NCBI RefSeq assembly: GCF_019703875.1
Contig: NZ_AP024110.1
Span: 372,001-436,000, forward strand
Direction of reading: 5' to 3'
Length of the DNA: 64,000 nt
Origin: Methyloradius palustris
GTDB lineage: Bacteria > Pseudomonadota > Gammaproteobacteria > Burkholderiales > Methylophilaceae
Every line of letters starts with the position of its first letter. Position 1 is the first letter of the stretch. Below the pieces are notes generated by a model. The model saw only the letters and a program-made list of their open reading frames with translations, did no database searches and was not told the origin of the DNA. Position numbers and translations under genes: made by a program. Positions 9,828 through 16,312 of this stretch are shown piece by piece.

Positions 9828-10112
9828 TTGATCGCTGATCAGAGCACATGGGAGAGCGGCGAATACCTACAGGCGATTCGTTATCATGCATCAGATGCAT
9901 TAATTGATGCCGAGGGTTCGTTATATCAAATTCTGAATACAGCGAATGGGGAGGTCAGCCTCCAAAGACTGAATAAAAAAGCATCGTTGCAAGCGGTGAT
10001 TGAGATGGTCAGAGCGCATGCCGCAGAATTAGGGGCATGTTGCGTTGCCAAGTTTTCCGCGACATCGATTCAAGAAGCCATTAGCAGCATAGCGAATTCT
10101 GCTGATGTCTGA
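9828..10112 (+). CDS. DUF4144-like small protein, start interrupted by an in-frame TGA
   Basis: The readable frame begins with a TTG at 9828 and gives 94 residues. Homology-like sequence extends upstream in the same frame: PAIIHYHGQAELA is encoded directly before, back to a TGA at 9786-9788. Beyond that TGA the same frame continues to an ATG at 9750 (MNNIEINPPEPI). A WPAII start is what I recall for DUF4144 proteins, so TGG to TGA is a likely nonsense change. It is either a decayed 5' end, an error in the sequence, or a shortened protein from TTG. Function is unknown. The 3' end overlaps the GIY-YIG gene by 8 nt. Confidence 0.5.
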   Translation: MIADQSTWESGEYLQAIRYHASDALIDAEGSLYQILNTANGEVSLQRLNKKASLQAVIEMVRAHAAELGACCVAKFSATSIQEAISSIANSADV

Positions 10113-10365
10113 GGAGTTAAAATCTGAGTGGTGTTTGTATTTGCTTGAGTGTAAAAACGGTAGCTATTACAGCGGTATTACCAACAATCTTGAAGCACGC
10201 TATGCAACCCATTTGGCAGGTAAGGGCGCCAAATATACACGTGCAAACCCGCCAGTGAGAGTGCTTGCCAGCAAGGCCTATCCTGATCGCTCTACTGCAT
10301 CTATGGCAGAAGCAGTTCTTAAGAAATTGCCAAGAGCAGAAAAGTTGGGATTTTTTACTGAGTAG
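10105..10365 (+). CDS. GIY-YIG nuclease superfamily protein
   Basis: 86 residues built of one GIY-YIG module: WCLYLLECKNGSYYSGITN supplies the LYLL and YSGI strands, EARYATH the helix Arg/Tyr, and AEAVLKKL the C-terminal helix. It matches the YhbQ/UPF0213 single-domain type. The role of these small proteins is not settled; DNA nicking is inferred from the fold. It overlaps the preceding frame by 8 nt, so translation is probably coupled. Confidence 0.85.
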   Translation: MSEELKSEWCLYLLECKNGSYYSGITNNLEARYATHLAGKGAKYTRANPPVRVLASKAYPDRSTASMAEAVLKKLPRAEKLGFFTE

Positions 10366-10391
10366 TTTTATTTAGCATGACTTGCTTAATA

Positions 10392-10892
10392 TCAGTCTTT
10401 AATCTTGCCGATGCTATCAATTTCTTCCTTGATTTTCATGTTGTCCAGCTTCTCAATAGGCAGCGCCGCAAACAGTTTGATGCGATTTTCAAGATAGCCT
10501 GCAATCTTGCGGAAAGCAGCTAGTTTCTCTTCATCTGTACCTTCTACAGCCGCTGGGTCTTCAACACCCCAATGGGCTGTCATCGGTTGCCCAGGCCAGT
10601 ATGGGCAAACTTCTCCAGCAGCGTTATCACATACGGTAAAAACAAAGTCTAGAAAGGGTGCGCCTTCAACTGCGAATTCATCCCAGCTTTTGCTGCGCAA
10701 GCTCTCAATTGATAAGCCTCTGGCTTCAAGTAATTTAAGCGCAAATGGATTCACCTTGCCATTTGGGTGGCTGCCAGCACTGTAAGTTTTAAATTTGCCT
10801 TTACCCCAGTGCCCCATGAGTTTTTCAGCCAGAATGCTGCGCGCAGAGTTGCCAGTGCAAAGAAAAAGTACGTTGTAGATTTTTTGTTCCAT
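10392..10892 (-). CDS. arsC: Arsenate reductase, thioredoxin-coupled (LMW-PTPase fold)
   Basis: Reduces arsenate to arsenite in the cytoplasm. VLFLCTGNSARS gives the C-X5-R phosphatase loop at the N-terminus, and TVCDNAAGEVCPYWPG supplies the two further redox cysteines (C-X6-C) of the thioredoxin-dependent class. 166 residues. It follows arsR with TAA immediately abutting ATG, so the pair is one transcript; the exporter acr3 is divergent. Confidence 0.95.
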   Translation of the reverse strand: MEQKIYNVLFLCTGNSARSILAEKLMGHWGKGKFKTYSAGSHPNGKVNPFALKLLEARGLSIESLRSKSWDEFAVEGAPFLDFVFTVCDNAAGEVCPYWPGQPMTAHWGVEDPAAVEGTDEEKLAAFRKIAGYLENRIKLFAALPIEKLDNMKIKEEIDSIGKIKD

Positions 10893-11246
10893 TTATGCGG
10901 ATTCCTGAGTTTGATTTGCTGCGGGAGGACAGCAGAGTTTTTGAGTGACACAATCATCACTAGAGTTCTGGCAGCAGTTCTCAGTCAGGTAGCCAATTAA
11001 TCCATTCATCATGTTGTAATTAGCTTTGTACAAAATGGTGGTGCCTTTACGCTCTGTAGTTGCTAAATCTGCATGGCGCAACTGCTGTAGATGAAATGAG
11101 AGCGTGGCATTGGGGACACCCAGCTTTTCGCCAACAGCGCCAGCAGCCATGCCTGCCGCCCCTGCCTGTACTAGCAGGCGAAATATATCCAGGCGTGTTT
11201 CTTGTGCAAGCGCATCTAGCGCTGCAACAGCAATCAATTTTTCCAA
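10893..11246 (-). CDS. arsR: ArsR-family arsenite-responsive repressor
   Basis: 117-residue winged-helix repressor; the recognition helix region is AVGEKLGVPNATLSFHLQQL (about 37-56). The classical ELCVCDL metal site is absent. Instead the C-terminal tail has Cys at 91, 92, 99, 105 and 106 (a CC-X6-C cluster, then CC), similar to the As(III) site placed at the C-terminus in Acidithiobacillus ferrooxidans ArsR. It lies in an operon with arsC and is divergent from acr3 across a perfect palindrome. Confidence 0.92.
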   Translation of the reverse strand: MEKLIAVAALDALAQETRLDIFRLLVQAGAAGMAAGAVGEKLGVPNATLSFHLQQLRHADLATTERKGTTILYKANYNMMNGLIGYLTENCCQNSSDDCVTQKLCCPPAANQTQESA

Positions 11247-11284
11247 ATCTAACTCCTTTTGCTTGTATTAATTATTTGTCTTTC

Positions 11285-11310
11285 TATATTTCCATATTTA
11301 TGGAAATATA
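11285..11310. promoter_or_regulatory. Palindromic ArsR operator between arsR and acr3
   Basis: Perfect inverted repeat with 12-bp arms (TATATTTCCATA) and a 2-bp TT spacer, midway between the divergent arsR and acr3 starts. The position suits one ArsR dimer repressing both promoters. Confidence 0.75.
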
Positions 11311-11346
11311 TGCACTTGTCAAATTAAATTTTGTTGAAAGTGAATA

Positions 11347-12417
11347 ATGAGTGCGCAATGTGAAGTAATAGTAAAAGGGGCGAGCAATCAAAACATTGGC
11401 TTTTTTGAGCGCTATCTCACGGTTTGGGTATTTATCTGTATTGCCGTTGGTATTGCATTGGGTCATTACATGCCAAAGGCTTTTGTTGTCTTGGGGGAGA
11501 TGAAAGTCGCTGAGGTTAATTTGCCAGTAGCAGTTTTAATCTGGCTGATGATTATCCCCATGCTGCTTAAAATTGATTTTCACGCGCTTTCAGGTGTAAA
11601 GCAGCATTGGAAGGGCATAGGGGTGACGCTTTTTATCAACTGGGCAGTTAAGCCTTTCTCAATGGCATTCTTGGGCTGGTTATTTATTCGTGTGATTTTT
11701 CATGATTGGTTACCAGTCGAGCAGATTGATTCATACATTGCCGGCTTGATATTGTTAGCTGCCGCACCATGCACTGCCATGGTGTTTGTCTGGAGTAACT
11801 TGACTGACGGCGAGCCACATTTCACGCTTAGCCAGGTGGCGCTCAATGATTTGATTATGGTGTTTGCGTTCGCGCCAATTGTCGCCTTGCTGCTCGGTTT
11901 GTCATCAATCACGGTGCCGTGGGAAACCTTGTTTTTATCAGTGCTGCTTTACATCGTGATCCCTATTGTGATGAGCCAACTACTGCGTGCGCTATTAATT
12001 TCACAAGGTAATGAGGATGCCCTTAAGCCCCTACTTAAGGTGTTACAACCGCTATCACTGAGTGCCTTACTCGCTACTTTGGTTTTGCTTTTTGGCTTTC
12101 AAGGGAAACAAATTATTGGCCAGCCTGCAGTCATTGCAATGTTGGCTGTGCCGATTTTGATACAGGTCTATTTCAACTCAGGTTTGGCATACTGGCTAAA
12201 TCGAAAGTTTGGCGTGGCGCATTGTGTAGCCGGCCCATCTGCCTTGATTGGCGCCAGCAATTTCTTTGAGCTTGCAGTTGCCGCGGCTGTTAGTCTGTTT
12301 GGCCTGAACTCAGGGGCAGCTTTAGCCACGGTGGTAGGGGTTTTGATTGAGGTACCAGTGATGCTATCGGTCGTTAAAATAGTCAACCAATCCAAAGGAT
12401 GGTATGAAAAAGCATGA
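11347..12417 (+). CDS. acr3: Arsenite efflux transporter, ACR3 family
   Basis: Inner-membrane As(OH)3 exporter, 356 residues, about ten TM segments. LAAAPCTAMVFVWSNLT carries the conserved membrane cysteine of ACR3 proteins, followed by GEPHFTLSQVALNDLIMVF. It works with the arsC product: arsenate is reduced, then expelled. It is divergent from arsRC over the shared palindrome. The second half includes ASNFFELAVAAAVSLFGLNSGAALATVVGVLIEVPVML, typical of the family. Confidence 0.95.
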   Translation: MSAQCEVIVKGASNQNIGFFERYLTVWVFICIAVGIALGHYMPKAFVVLGEMKVAEVNLPVAVLIWLMIIPMLLKIDFHALSGVKQHWKGIGVTLFINWAVKPFSMAFLGWLFIRVIFHDWLPVEQIDSYIAGLILLAAAPCTAMVFVWSNLTDGEPHFTLSQVALNDLIMVFAFAPIVALLLGLSSITVPWETLFLSVLLYIVIPIVMSQLLRALLISQGNEDALKPLLKVLQPLSLSALLATLVLLFGFQGKQIIGQPAVIAMLAVPILIQVYFNSGLAYWLNRKFGVAHCVAGPSALIGASNFFELAVAAAVSLFGLNSGAALATVVGVLIEVPVMLSVVKIVNQSKGWYEKA

Positions 12418-12447
12418 TGGAATTGAGGTGATAACCTGGCCGAAAAT

Positions 12448-12483
12448 AAAAAAGGCCATCACAAATCTGTGATGGCCTTTTTA
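12448..12483 (+). terminator. Rho-independent terminator after acr3
   Basis: AAAAGGCCATCACA / TGTGATGGCCTTTT stem with a 5-nt loop and T-run. It may serve both acr3 and the convergent gene at 12495-12851. Confidence 0.88.
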
Positions 12484-12494
12484 TACGGCTGAAT

Positions 12495-12851
12495 CTAGCT
12501 TTTGGCTTTAGCTGTTTTTGGCTTGGCCTTTGTGGCTGATACCACTTCAACTTTTACTTCTGCAGTTTTCTTTATTGCGGGTGTTTTAGCAGCAGGTTTA
12601 TCTTCTACTTTTTTACCCTTCGCTTTTTTACCTGCACTATCTTTTTCTTTAATGGCATGCATTTTTTTACGCCATTCTTGCAGATTTCCATCTTCAATCT
12701 CTAGCTGTATGGCCAGTGCTAGATCAACACTTACCTTGTCTTTCTCAAGCCTGCGCGGTAATTTCCCACCCATTCTTGATAAGAGACGTTCTTTCTCTTC
12801 TTCTGATAGCGTTTTAATCTTGTCTAAATATTCTGGATTGCTTAGTTTCAT
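12495..12851 (-). CDS. Lysine/alanine-rich hypothetical protein
   Basis: The ATG at 12851 (MKLSNPEYLDKI) is preferred because GGGG lies 8-11 nt upstream; a GTG 18 nt earlier is possible. The folded part is about residues 1-65 (NPEYLDKIKTLSEEEKERLLSRMGGKLPRRLEKDK, then a helix). The remainder is a low-complexity Lys/Ala/Pro tail, histone-H1-like in composition. The basic tail suggests nucleic acid contact, but this is inference. I do not recognise the family. Confidence 0.65.
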   Translation of the reverse strand: MKLSNPEYLDKIKTLSEEEKERLLSRMGGKLPRRLEKDKVSVDLALAIQLEIEDGNLQEWRKKMHAIKEKDSAGKKAKGKKVEDKPAAKTPAIKKTAEVKVEVVSATKAKPKTAKAKS

Positions 12852-12992
12852 TCTCAAACCCCGAAACACAATGTTGTGAACACGTGAGTTTATAGCAATA
12901 TGTTTTTTTTATGCATGACCTTTTTGTGACAAAAATATTGCTGTTTTTACTTTCACAAATTTAAGCCGTCTAAAGCTGAATATAGGCCAAGA

Positions 12993-13532
12993 TTATTCCT
13001 TGTTAACAGCGCTGCCATGCTTGGTAAATTTTAGCTGCTTGAGGTCGTAGCCCTGAGTTTTTGCAACTGCCATGGCACGTTCTAATTCAGTTTTATTTAA
13101 ATCTGGTGTTCTTGAAAGTATCCACAGATATTTGCGGTTGGGGTTAGCCACCACTGCCCATTGATAATCTTCATCTAAGCCGATTACCCAATAGTCGGCG
13201 CGAAAAGGCCAGAAGAAAGATACCTTGAGTTGCGATGTGCTGATTGGGCTAGCTTGCCAAGTTTTGCCTTTCGCTTGGTCAAATCCATCTTTGGTTCTGC
13301 AGCGATTCGTGACGTCAATTTCACCCTTAGTATCTAGCGAATATTCTGCCGTGGTGTCACCAATACAATTTCTCTGGAAAAACATCGGAAATGCAGCTAT
13401 TTCATACCACTTTCCTACATAGCGATTAATATCGAGGGTGGTTACGCTGGTGACATCTGGCTGATCTGCCCGAGCTAAACAGCAGCAAAAGACAATTGCA
13501 AAGAAACTGAGCAGATGTGGGATGGGTTTCAT
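12993..13532 (-). CDS. blc: Lipocalin (Blc-like)
   Basis: Bacterial lipocalin, a small beta-barrel binding lipids in the periplasm or outer membrane. The lipocalin signature is DINRYVGKWYEIAAFPMFFQRNC, with the later strand ANPNRKYLWILSRTP typical of Blc. The N-terminus has a signal sequence ending in a run of Cys (VFCCCLARA), so lipidation is possible although no textbook lipobox is seen. I start at the ATG at 13532 (MKPIPHLLSFF) rather than a TTG 21 nt upstream. Confidence 0.88.
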   Translation of the reverse strand: MKPIPHLLSFFAIVFCCCLARADQPDVTSVTTLDINRYVGKWYEIAAFPMFFQRNCIGDTTAEYSLDTKGEIDVTNRCRTKDGFDQAKGKTWQASPISTSQLKVSFFWPFRADYWVIGLDEDYQWAVVANPNRKYLWILSRTPDLNKTELERAMAVAKTQGYDLKQLKFTKHGSAVNKE

Positions 13533-13596
13533 ATGAAATAGATGCTTAACCAAGTTTTGGTTGATTCTGTTTTGATCGCTAAGGGCTCACACAAAT

Positions 13597-13624
13597 AAAA
13601 ATGGCCCAATTAAGGGCCATTTTA
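13597..13624 (-). terminator. Terminator downstream of the cold-shock gene
   Basis: AAAATGGCCC / GGGCCATTTT hairpin with a 6-nt loop. Read on the minus strand it is followed by a T-rich run and lies just past the csp gene. Confidence 0.8.
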
Positions 13625-13669
13625 TGGGATTCTGTTAGTTGCTAAGCTACAGCAATATCAGATAAGCAA

Positions 13670-13873
13670 TTAAGCCTTCTGGATATTAGAAGCTTGTTTA
13701 CCTTTAGCACCCTCTGTCACGTCAAAAGTAACGCGTTCATTTTCTTTCAAACTCTTGTAACCGCTATCAACGATTGCAGAGAAATGTGCGAATAAATCGT
13801 CACCACCACCATCAGGAGTAATGAAACCAAAACCTTTAGAATCATTAAACCATTTAACTATACCTGTTGCCAT
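13670..13873 (-). CDS. Cold-shock protein, CspA family
   Basis: 67-residue OB-fold RNA chaperone. The N-terminus MATGIVKWFNDSKGFGFITPD contains RNP1 (KGFGFITP), and DDLFAHFSAI carries RNP2. Single-stranded nucleic acid binding and mRNA unfolding are the family role. It is divergent from infA. Confidence 0.96.
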   Translation of the reverse strand: MATGIVKWFNDSKGFGFITPDGGGDDLFAHFSAIVDSGYKSLKENERVTFDVTEGAKGKQASNIQKA

Positions 13874-14210
13874 TATATTACTTTCATACTTTTAAAAGGG
13901 AGGCACCCTGAAAGTCTGCTTACCAAATTCATAAGCCCATAGACTTAAAAACTGAAATAACCAAACGCCTTATTGGCTTTGTACGTACAAATCAACACAA
14001 AGTCAAGCATTATTATGCTGATTGCTTAATTAAACTTGCGCGCCTATACTGCGCGGACGTCTAAATTGCATTGACCTAATTCAAATAATGCAAAACATGC
14101 ACTACTGGTCTTGTGTATTCCGCACTGAATTCCCTCTGATTTACTACACCTCAAAACTCTATGAGATTGTTGCTTCATCATGGTAACAAAAACTTATTGG
14201 AGAAATATCC
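13874..14210. other. 337-bp non-coding region between csp and infA
   Basis: No open frame of interest. It must hold two divergent promoters and, on the csp side, probably a long structured 5' leader as is common for cold-shock genes. I do not see a defined riboswitch or a clear terminator. Confidence 0.5.
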
Positions 14211-14468
14211 TTGGCAAAAGAAGAGCTTATAGAAATGAATGGTGTGGTGATGGAAGTGCTGCCCGATTCGCGCTTTCGAGTGACCTTGGATAACGGTCAC
14301 AATCTGGTTGCATATACGGGTGGCAAGATGCGTAAAAACCATATCCGAATTTTAGCGGGTGATAAGGTTACTTTGGAGTTGTCACCTTATGACATCAACA
14401 ATGGCCGTATTACTTTCAGGCACATTGAATCAAAAGCTGCTTTTACTCCGAGACGTCGAACTTACTGA
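14211..14468 (+). CDS. infA: Translation initiation factor IF-1, second-copy type
   Basis: 85 residues, OB fold (KEELIEMNGVVMEVLPDSRFRV..., LDNGHNLVAYTGGKMRKNHIRIL), longer than E. coli IF-1 by a C-terminal Arg-rich tail (AFTPRRRTY). Such extended copies occur alongside the ribosomal-operon infA in betaproteobacteria. The start is a TTG, supported by GGAGAA 7-12 nt upstream; no in-frame ATG lies upstream of it in a sensible position. It is followed by a terminator and stands as a single gene. Confidence 0.93.
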   Translation: MAKEELIEMNGVVMEVLPDSRFRVTLDNGHNLVAYTGGKMRKNHIRILAGDKVTLELSPYDINNGRITFRHIESKAAFTPRRRTY

Positions 14469-14507
14469 TTATGAGTGTTTGTAATTAAGTAATGCTCGTT
14501 AATTGAT

Positions 14508-14546
14508 AAAAAGGGCTCACTCAATATATTGAGTGAGCCCTTTTTA
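14508..14546. terminator. Bidirectional terminator after infA
   Basis: AAAAGGGCTCACTCAATATATTGAGTGAGCCCTTTT: 14-bp stem with A-run and T-run on either side. It separates infA from the convergent PepSY gene. Confidence 0.9.
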
Positions 14547-14582
14547 GTGGGTGGCTAAGTTAAATTCAGCCTGAGTCTGATC

Positions 14583-15095
14583 TTAGTCTAGACCAATCTG
14601 GTAAACCTCTTCCTGATTACCCACCACTTTGCCAGTCACAGCATCTACTTCTACTTCCCACTCTTTGCCATCTTTTGTCTTGATGTCGAATTCGTAAGAA
14701 GGGTCGCCATCAGCTTCTATCTTGAATTCGCTTTCTACAACTTCACCAGCGTGTAATGCCAGCGCAATCTTTTTTGCCTCTTCAACAGTGATTTTTGCTT
14801 TGGCTTTAAATGCAGGGTCGCTTGCATCTACAACTTCAAGATTTATCTCTAGTATCTTTCCTGTTTTGGCATCTACTTCCACTTCCCATTCTTTGCCGTC
14901 AGCACCTTTGATATCGAACTCGTAAATAGCCTTGCCATTATCCAACTCGGCTTCAAGAGAGATCACGTCGCCTGGGTACTTCGCTAAAGCAGCTTTCATG
15001 GCGGTTTCTAACTTTCCTGTGAATTTTTCAGCTGCAAAAGCTGGGTTTATCACAAATAAACCGGCAATAATTGCTGCGATTGATGTTTTATACAT
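14583..15095 (-). CDS. Secreted tandem PepSY-domain protein
   Basis: A 21-residue signal peptide (MYKTSIAAIIAGLFVINPAFA) is followed by two PepSY repeats, about 30-85 and 100-165. Each ends in YEFDIK...DGKEWEVEVDA.TGK, the YpeB/PepSY consensus. PepSY modules are thought to bind or inhibit proteases; here the protein is probably periplasmic with unknown partner. The two repeats have highly similar 3' halves, pointing to an internal duplication. Confidence 0.88.
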   Translation of the reverse strand: MYKTSIAAIIAGLFVINPAFAAEKFTGKLETAMKAALAKYPGDVISLEAELDNGKAIYEFDIKGADGKEWEVEVDAKTGKILEINLEVVDASDPAFKAKAKITVEEAKKIALALHAGEVVESEFKIEADGDPSYEFDIKTKDGKEWEVEVDAVTGKVVGNQEEVYQIGLD

Positions 15096-15351
15096 GGCAA
15101 TATCCTATCTTGTGGTTTAAAAATTGGCTGGCATTATCTATAAATGCCCAATGAGGCTATTCTAGGTTTTGCCCGGTAAATTGTAAATAAAGTGTTGATT
15201 ATTATAGGTAATTAATTTTAATTTTGGCTGCATGTAACCAGTGTTGGTTGTCGACAGCCAATACTGTGGGAAAAATGCAGTACCTAATGGCGGTAGAAAT
15301 AACTTGTCGATATATCAAATACCCATAAACTGAATAGATAAAGTTTCATAA

Positions 15352-15367
15352 TGGTGCACGCGCACCA
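15352..15367. promoter_or_regulatory. TGGTGC-N4-GCACCA palindrome, possible nitrogen-control site
   Basis: Perfect 6-bp inverted repeat about 115 bp upstream of the sigma-54-like element. The half-sites are those of NtrC (GCACCA/TGGTGC) but in the opposite relative order to the usual enhancer, so the assignment is tentative. Confidence 0.35.
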
Positions 15368-15465
15368 CAACTAAGTGAACATTGACGTTTTTTATGGTGG
15401 CAATTGAAAATGATTCTGAAGTTTAATTTAATTATTTCATGGCATTAACGAATTTTATTTCTCAA

Positions 15466-15481
15466 TGGCATAGCTATTGCT
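15466..15481 (+). promoter_or_regulatory. Sigma-54-type promoter upstream of the ANTAR regulator
   Basis: TGGCATAGCTATTGCT matches the consensus TGGCACRNNNNTTGCW at every defined position except one C to T, with the invariant GG and GC correctly spaced. Transcription would start near 15492, about 25 nt before the regulator ATG. Sigma-54 control is expected for nitrogen assimilation. Confidence 0.65.
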
Positions 15482-15517
15482 TTTGCCTGTAAAGCGTAAT
15501 GTTAACTTGAGTCAATT

Positions 15518-16093
15518 ATGCTCCGAGTTTTACTGGTAGATAACCATGCGGAGCGTGCAGCTCCACTCACTCAATTGTTATCAGATGCAGGGTATAACGT
15601 GATTGGGCGTTTGTCTGATACGGCAAACTTACATGATGCAGTGAGTGCCTTGCAGCCCGATGTAGTGATTATAGATACAGAGTCGCCCAGCAGAGATACG
15701 CTGGAGCACTTGATTGTGATGAATTCGAATGCACCGCGGCCGATTGTGATGTTTACGCATGATGGCGATAGAGACAAGATTCGAGAGGCTACAAAAGCAG
15801 GTGTAAGTGCTTATGTGGTCGGTGGTTTAGCAGGTGATCGGTTGAGGCCGATTATGGATGCGGCGATAGCAAGATTTGAAGAATTTAAAAGTTTGCGTCT
15901 TGAGTTAAATGAGGCAAACAGCAAGCTGAGTGAGCGCAAGGTGGTAGAAAAAGCCAAAGGCTTACTCATGAAGCAGCGTGGCATTAGCGAAGATGAAGCA
16001 TATGGCATGTTGCGAAATATGGCGATGAAACAGAACATACGCTTGGCAACGTTAGCCGAGCAAGTGGTACAAGCAGCAAAGTTGCTGTTTTAA
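15518..16093 (+). CDS. nasT: NasT-like ANTAR response regulator (transcription antiterminator)
   Basis: 191 residues. The N-terminal pseudo-receiver domain has VLLVDNH and the putative phospho-site D53 in PDVVIIDTES. A linker coiled coil (about 112-135) leads to a C-terminal ANTAR domain (about 133-189: ERKVVEKAKGLLMKQRGISEDEAYGMLRNMAM). ANTAR proteins bind paired hexaloop hairpins in nascent RNA and prevent termination. A matching target lies 118 nt downstream, before nrtA. NasS, the nitrate sensor that normally restrains NasT, is not encoded next to it. Confidence 0.93.
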   Translation: MLRVLLVDNHAERAAPLTQLLSDAGYNVIGRLSDTANLHDAVSALQPDVVIIDTESPSRDTLEHLIVMNSNAPRPIVMFTHDGDRDKIREATKAGVSAYVVGGLAGDRLRPIMDAAIARFEEFKSLRLELNEANSKLSERKVVEKAKGLLMKQRGISEDEAYGMLRNMAMKQNIRLATLAEQVVQAAKLLF

Positions 16094-16210
16094 GATTTAG
16101 AAGTTTGGAACGGTGATCTCTACCCAACGGCGGGAGAAGAAATCACAGCAAAGAAATAATTAAAATTTTAGTAATTAGTAATAAAGAACTAGTAGTACAC
16201 AAGCAATAAC

Positions 16211-16286
16211 GAGCCAGTGCTGGCTCACCGGACAAAGGCGTCCTTGCTGCGAAATTTATTTCGTAAGCAGGACGCCTTTTTTATTT
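16211..16286 (+). promoter_or_regulatory. ANTAR-responsive leader: two hexaloop hairpins and terminator
   Basis: Hairpin 1 is GAGCC-AGTGCT-GGCTC (16211-16226); hairpin 2 is GGAC-AAAGGC-GTCC (16230-16243). Both loops are six bases with A at position 1 and G at position 4, the ANTAR recognition pattern. AAAGGCGTCC (16234-16243) is also the 5' arm of an intrinsic terminator whose 3' arm is GGACGCCTTT (16270-16279), followed by T-rich sequence. Hairpin 2 and the terminator are therefore mutually exclusive. ANTAR binding should let RNA polymerase read into nrtA. Confidence 0.88.
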
Positions 16287-16312
16287 TGTGTTTTGAGACT
16301 TAGGAGTAACAC

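Larger units (their letters stand above)
15096..15517. other. 422-bp non-coding control region before the nitrate cluster
   Basis: AT-rich, no convincing gene. It carries the sigma-54-like element, the TGGTGC palindrome and room for further activator sites. Confidence 0.6.
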
